64,000 nucleotides of DNA from an uncultured Spirochaetales bacterium. GTDB lineage: Bacteria; Spirochaetota; Spirochaetia; Sphaerochaetales; Sphaerochaetaceae. Shown piece by piece: positions 60,086-64,000 of this stretch. The DNA lies in NCBI GenBank assembly GCA_944388965.1, contig CALXKL010000006.1, forward strand, positions 62,001 to 126,000, read 5' to 3'. The position numbers and the translations under genes are program-made. Under the pieces are notes generated by a model. It saw only the letters and a program-made list of their open reading frames with translations. It did not search any database and was not told the DNA's origin. Each line of letters opens with the position of its first letter. Position 1 is the stretch's first letter.

Positions 60086-61456
60086 TCAGTCCTGCTTACA
60101 AAAGGCTCTGCTGATCATTATCGCCTGTTTGATGTTCCTGCAGGTGGATATCCGCTCATCGGAGACAGGAGAGACGGCTGGAGCCAGAATCCTGTCGAAG
60201 CCCATATCGAGGGCGGCCTTCACCCGACGCTCCAGAAACGACACGGGGCGGACCTCCCCTGCAAGCGAAAGCTCGCCGAAGCACACCTGCTTGCCATGCA
60301 AAGGAGTATCGGTCCTGGCGGACCACAACGCCATGGCGAGGGCAAGCTCCGTCGACACATCGTTTATCCGTATTCCACCGGCCACATTGATATAAGTATC
60401 GCAATCTGACAGGACCAGTCCTGCATGACGCTCGAGAATCGCAGCCACACGGTTGACCCTGGCTGCGTCGACACGGTCCGAATAGACACGAGGGGATCCT
60501 CCTCTGCATGGAACCGTAAGCGCCTGTATCTCGACCAGGAAAGTCCTGCTGCCCTCCGTCACCGCAGTGTATGCTATTCCAGAAGGAAGGCCTCCCTCCT
60601 GTCTGTCCGAAATGAAGAACAGACTGGGGTCCCTGACCGGGGTCAGTCCTGTAGCGTCCATGCTGAAGATACCGATCTCGTCGACCGAACCGAAACGGTT
60701 CTTGATGCTCCTGAGTATTCTGACGCCTGTCTGCGCGCTTTCGAAGTAGAGCACGGTGTCGACCAGATGCTCCACGATCTTCGGACCGGCGAGCATGCCG
60801 TCCTTCGTCACATGTCCAATGAAGAACATTGCGATGTTCCTTGCCTTTGCGACAAGAGAGAGGGCCATGCAGCATGTCCGTATCTGATTGACGCTGCCGG
60901 CCATGGATGACACCTCACCGGAGGCAAGCGTCTGGAGCGAGTCTATGACGACGACGGCCGGGGATGTCCTCTCGATGGCATCCATCAGGCTTTCAAGCCG
61001 GGTGTCGCACAGGATGTCTATCCGTGATGCATCAAGCCCGAGACGCTGAGCCCTCAGCTTCACCTGGGACGGGCTCTCCTCTCCCGAGACGTAGAGTACA
61101 GGTCCGACAGAAGCGCACGACGAAGCCAGCTGAAGCATCAGCGTGGATTTCCCGATTCCCGGCTCTCCACCGACCAGCACGGAGCTGGGACGCATCACGC
61201 CGCCGCCGAGCACCCTGTCCAGCTCGTCTATTCCGGAAGAGAAGCGGACCGAATCCGCAACGACAACTTCGGAAAGCTTCCTGATCCTGTCGTCCACGGC
61301 AGAGGATGCAGGAGCGACGGCGGAGCGTGGGGCAGACTGGATCTTCTCCTCCTCGAAGCTGTTCCAGGCTCCGCAGGATGGACAGCGGCCGAGCCATTTG
61401 CTCTCCACCCGTCCACATGCAGAGCATACGAATCTGGTCTGAAGTCCCTTCGTCAC
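60086..61456 (-). CDS. radA: DNA repair protein RadA (Sms)
   Basis: RecA-related branch-migration helicase. The 456-residue protein has the N-terminal zinc finger [24 protein letters not shown], Walker [17 protein letters not shown], the RadA-specific [11 protein letters not shown], Walker [11 protein letters not shown], and a C-terminal Lon-protease-like domain ([22 protein letters not shown]). The start is GTG 61456 overlapping the upstream isomerase stop (GTGA), so the two are coupled. Confidence 0.97.
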   Translation of the reverse strand: MTKGLQTRFVCSACGRVESKWLGRCPSCGAWNSFEEEKIQSAPRSAVAPASSAVDDRIRKLSEVVVADSVRFSSGIDELDRVLGGGVMRPSSVLVGGEPGIGKSTLMLQLASSCASVGPVLYVSGEESPSQVKLRAQRLGLDASRIDILCDTRLESLMDAIERTSPAVVVIDSLQTLASGEVSSMAGSVNQIRTCCMALSLVAKARNIAMFFIGHVTKDGMLAGPKIVEHLVDTVLYFESAQTGVRILRSIKNRFGSVDEIGIFSMDATGLTPVRDPSLFFISDRQEGGLPSGIAYTAVTEGSRTFLVEIQALTVPCRGGSPRVYSDRVDAARVNRVAAILERHAGLVLSDCDTYINVAGGIRINDVSTELALAMALWSARTDTPLHGKQVCFGELSLAGEVRPVSFLERRVKAALDMGFDRILAPAVSPVSDERISTCRNIKQAIMISRAFCKQD

Positions 61457-62412
61457 TTGTGCTCGAAATCCAGAAGCTCCACGTCGAACACCAGCGTCGC
61501 ATTGGGAGGAATCACACCGGGAACACCATGGATTCCGTATGCAAGCTCCGGCGGGATTATAAGGGTGCGCTTCTCTCCTTTGCTCATCTCGACAAGCGCC
61601 TCGTTCCAGCCGTCTATCACCTGGCCAACCCTGAATGTCGCAGGCTGCCTTCTGGCGATGGAGGAATCGAAGACCTTTCCATCAAGCAGAGTGCCATGAT
61701 AGTGGACCTTGACCTTGTCCCCCATGCCGGGATGGTCCTTGCCATCACCCTCCTTCTCGACCAGATACCACAGGCCGGAAGGCTTCTTCACTGCACCAGG
61801 ATAGCGGTTGTCCAGCTCTCTGAGCAGCTTCCTGCGCTCCTCGAGCTCCTTTTCCATCTGACGCCTGTCGCAATCCTCCACAAGGCGTGCGAAGTCCTCC
61901 TTGGTGGCCTTGTAGTCCTTGACGGCATCGCCGACGCGGACGATCTCCACAGACTCCATCCTGTCGCCTGCCTGTATGGAATCAACCACGTCCTGGCCCT
62001 CGACCACATGGCCGAACACAGAGTGCTTTCCGTCAAGCCAAGGCGTTGCGACATGCGTTATGAAGAACTGGCTTCCATTCGTGCCGGGACCGGCATTCGC
62101 CATGGACAGCACACCTGGACCATCATGCTTGAGCGACGGGTCGAACTCGTCCGGGAATCGATATCCAGGACCACCGGTCCCGGTACCCTTGGGACAGCCT
62201 CCCTGTATCATGAAGTCGGGGATGACACGGTGGAACATCAGCCCATCATAGAACGGTTCACCTGGATCCTCTATGTTGAGCACCCCCTCTGCAAGACCGA
62301 CGAAGTTCATGACGGTCATCGGCGCCTTCTCGTATTCCAGACGTAGCGTGATATCGCCTTTCTCAGTATGGATGATGGCATAAAGGCCATCCTTCAGTGT
62401 TTCCTTTCCCAT
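61453..62412 (-). CDS. Dual peptidyl-prolyl isomerase: cyclophilin fused to FKBP
   Basis: A 319-residue cytosolic protein-folding enzyme with two isomerase families in one chain. Residues about 10-165 are cyclophilin ([49 protein letters not shown]). A charged helical linker (about 175-215) follows, then FKBP from about 220 ([40 protein letters not shown]). Cyclophilin-then-FKBP immunophilins (CFBP) have been described in Treponema and Flavobacterium. ATG 62412 has AAGGA 8 bases upstream; ATG 62418 is too close to it. The stop overlaps radA. Confidence 0.93.
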   Translation of the reverse strand: MGKETLKDGLYAIIHTEKGDITLRLEYEKAPMTVMNFVGLAEGVLNIEDPGEPFYDGLMFHRVIPDFMIQGGCPKGTGTGGPGYRFPDEFDPSLKHDGPGVLSMANAGPGTNGSQFFITHVATPWLDGKHSVFGHVVEGQDVVDSIQAGDRMESVEIVRVGDAVKDYKATKEDFARLVEDCDRRQMEKELEERRKLLRELDNRYPGAVKKPSGLWYLVEKEGDGKDHPGMGDKVKVHYHGTLLDGKVFDSSIARRQPATFRVGQVIDGWNEALVEMSKGEKRTLIIPPELAYGIHGVPGVIPPNATLVFDVELLDFEHK

Positions 62413-62435
62413 TTTCATAATCCTTAAACAAAATG

Positions 62436-63485
62436 TCATTCCTCGCTGAACAGAGGTTCATCCCTGAGAAGCGAATATATCCTCTCCAGTTCCCTTGTGG
62501 TTCTAAACGGTATGACAAGTCGACCCTTCTTCAGCGAGCCCTTCAGCTCGACACGGGTACCGAATGCATCCAGGAACCTGTCCTCCACATCCTGAAGGTC
62601 GGGATCCCTGTCCTTCTGCCCGCTTTTCTTCCTGAGTATCAGCTTCTTTCCCTGGTTGAGAGCCTCGGCCTCCGCTTCCGCAGCCCTGACAGATAGGTCC
62701 TTCTCCACTATCCTGTTGCGCAGAACGATCCTGTCGGATGGATTTGTGCATGACAGTATTGCCCGTGCATGACCGGGTGTGATGACACCGGATACGAGAT
62801 CGTCCTTCATTCCATCAGGAAGCTGTAGGAGTCTCAGACTGTTGGTTATCGCGGATCGGCTTCGTCCGACACGGCCGGCAAGCTCCTCCTGTGTGAATCC
62901 CGACCTCTGTATCAGGAACTGATATGCATAGGCTTCGTCGATCGGATTGAGATCCTCCCTCTGGATGTTCTCTATCAGGGCGACCTCCAGTCTCTGTATC
63001 TCGGTAAGCCTTCTGACCAGCACCGGCACGCTCTTCAGACCTGCCATACGTGCAGCCCGATAACGCCGTTCTCCGGCGATTATGGAATATCTGCCAGGCG
63101 AGACCTCCTCAACAAGAAGAGGTTGCAGGATGCCTTGTCTCCGAATGGATTCCGACAAATCCTTCAGGCCTTCCTCGTCAAAGGATTTCCTGGGCTGGTC
63201 AGGATTCGGAATGACGGCGTCAATTGCAACCGAAAGAACCTTGTCCTTCGTCTCGTCCTGTGCATCATGACGGCTCTTGTTCAATCCAGAGACCGTATCT
63301 TCAGGGCTATAATCCTGAGGGGCCTTCATGACAATCTTGTCTGTACTGAGCGTCTCGACAGGAGTCGAGCTCTTCTTCTCGAGCTCGCTCAGCATCTGGC
63401 TTATGTCCACATTGTCGACATGACCGCCCAGAAGAGACTCCATGCCTTTCCCGAGTCTATGTTTCCTGTCAATCTTCGAAGACAC
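62436..63485 (-). CDS. parB: Chromosome partitioning protein ParB
   Basis: CTPase/DNA-binding protein that loads at parS and aids segregation. The 349-residue protein has a variable N-terminus with the ParA-interacting basic start ([12 protein letters not shown]), the CTP-binding [15 protein letters not shown] and [18 protein letters not shown], an HTH ([24 protein letters not shown]), and a C-terminal dimer domain with basic residues. The start is GTG 63485 with AAGGAGG nine bases upstream, inside the end of parA (17-base overlap). The N-terminal spacer (about residues 20-85) is longer than average. Confidence 0.96.
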   Translation of the reverse strand: MSSKIDRKHRLGKGMESLLGGHVDNVDISQMLSELEKKSSTPVETLSTDKIVMKAPQDYSPEDTVSGLNKSRHDAQDETKDKVLSVAIDAVIPNPDQPRKSFDEEGLKDLSESIRRQGILQPLLVEEVSPGRYSIIAGERRYRAARMAGLKSVPVLVRRLTEIQRLEVALIENIQREDLNPIDEAYAYQFLIQRSGFTQEELAGRVGRSRSAITNSLRLLQLPDGMKDDLVSGVITPGHARAILSCTNPSDRIVLRNRIVEKDLSVRAAEAEAEALNQGKKLILRKKSGQKDRDPDLQDVEDRFLDAFGTRVELKGSLKKGRLVIPFRTTRELERIYSLLRDEPLFSEE

Positions 63486-64000
63486 GCTTCACCACCTCCT
63501 TGGCAAGGGCCATGTACGCCTTGCTACCAACATTGGATGCATCATAGACATTGATCGGAAGACCGAAAGATGGCGCCTCGGCCAGCCTCACCGTCCTGGG
63601 TATGACGGTCTTGAAGACAAGCTCCGGCAGATAGCTCCCCGTATCCTGCACAACATCGGCATTGAGCCTGTTGCGCTTGCTGAACATCGTAAAGACTATT
63701 CCGAGTATTCTGATGTCTGGATTGATCGTCTTCCTCACATCGGCGACAGTGCGCATGAGCATGTTGAGGCCTTCCATCGAGAAGTACTCGCACTGCATCG
63801 GGATGAGTATGTCCTGAGCCCAGGCAAGTGCGTTCATCGTCAGAACGCCGAGAGAAGGCGGACAATCAACGAAGATGAAATCGAACTGGCTGTCAAGGAC
63901 GACAAGCCGCTCTCTAAGGAAGAAATTCATCCCCTCTTCGCCTACAAGCTCCACATTCAGACCGGCAAGATCTATCGAACCGGGAATGAGATAGAGATTC
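63469..64000 (-). CDS. parA: Chromosome partitioning ATPase ParA/Soj (5' part outside window)
   Basis: Partial: the N-terminal third with the P-loop lies beyond base 64000. Visible parts of the ParA/MinD fold include LIPGSIDLAGLNVELVGEEG, FDFIFVDCPPSLGVLTMNAL (Walker B region), IPMQCEYFSMEGLNML, and VIPRTVRLAEAPSFGLPI. It ends by overlapping parB. The parAB order and coupling are those of chromosomal loci near the replication origin. Confidence 0.95.
   Translation of the reverse strand, partial: NLYLIPGSIDLAGLNVELVGEEGMNFFLRERLVVLDSQFDFIFVDCPPSLGVLTMNALAWAQDILIPMQCEYFSMEGLNMLMRTVADVRKTINPDIRILGIVFTMFSKRNRLNADVVQDTGSYLPELVFKTVIPRTVRLAEAPSFGLPINVYDASNVGSKAYMALAKEVVKRVFED

Noticed and set aside
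62436-64000. parS site near parAB
   Set aside because: No GTTTCACGTGAAAC-like sequence was seen here or elsewhere in the window by eye.

Overview
The window looks like one GC-rich (roughly 60 % G+C by eye) bacterial chromosome segment, most probably from a host- or gut-associated spirochaete (Spirochaetota, Sphaerochaeta/Treponema-like). This is an inference from several traits: a dual cyclophilin-FKBP isomerase of a type described in Treponema, loose spirochaete-style lipoboxes, small signal-peptide outer-membrane barrels, a membrane-bound pyrophosphatase and a full uronate pathway. Chromosomal parAB at the right edge would fit proximity to the replication origin; no parS was seen.

Layout. 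1-5.4 kb: hexuronate operon uxaB-uxaA-uxaC-kdgR. 5.6-8 kb: a sodium:solute symporter and a metallo-hydrolase. 8-9.7 kb: a lower-GC AAA ATPase plus TOPRIM-like pair resembling two-gene phage-defence systems. 9.9-13 kb: a repeat-built lipoprotein, tRNA-Val, a methyltransferase and a rhamnogalacturonan-type acetylesterase. 13.2-18.2 kb: membrane pyrophosphatase and a DUF5058-like/membrane/M20 trio. 18.2-22.6 kb: a lower-GC restriction-modification island (Sau3AI-like nuclease, C5 methylase, HNH nuclease, broken small gene). 22.7-24.8 kb: divergent kdgK and KDPG aldolase. 24.9-28.2 kb: mobile or accessory DNA (DUF4143 ATPase, fossil aldolase 3' end, XRE regulator, solo TnpB). 28.4-30.6 kb: divergent polygalacturonase and sugar isomerase. 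30.7-43.7 kb: thymidine-kinase-like protein, deoC, Nudix, YigZ, M28 protease, leuS, outer-membrane protein, serine dehydratase, a DAHP synthase-prephenate dehydratase fusion and nth. 43.8-48.5 kb: LD-carboxypeptidase, then tRNA-Ser, SRP RNA, dnaX, a membrane protein, ybaB and recR. 48.5-64 kb: solute-binding lipoprotein, kduD-like dehydrogenase, glycosidase, diacylglycerol-kinase-like enzyme, nagA, pepD, flavodiiron protein, TraB-like protein, radA, the dual isomerase, parB and partial parA.

How it fits together. Polygalacturonase, acetylesterase, symporter, uxaCBA, kduD, kdgK and eda describe pectin/galacturonate breakdown to pyruvate and glyceraldehyde 3-phosphate. A shared GAAAC-N3-GTTTC palindrome lies in front of kdgK/eda and kduD, with a weaker copy before uxaB. 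It is very like classical KdgR boxes and is a natural target of the IclR-family regulator encoded in the uxa operon.

Most notable signals: the KdgR-like regulon with constant operator-promoter spacing, the ATPase/TOPRIM pair behind a perfect inverted repeat, the two-nuclease R-M island, a solo TnpB with hairpins at both ends, a duplicated aldolase 3' end flanking an ATPase gene, several apparently leaderless genes, and several domain fusions.
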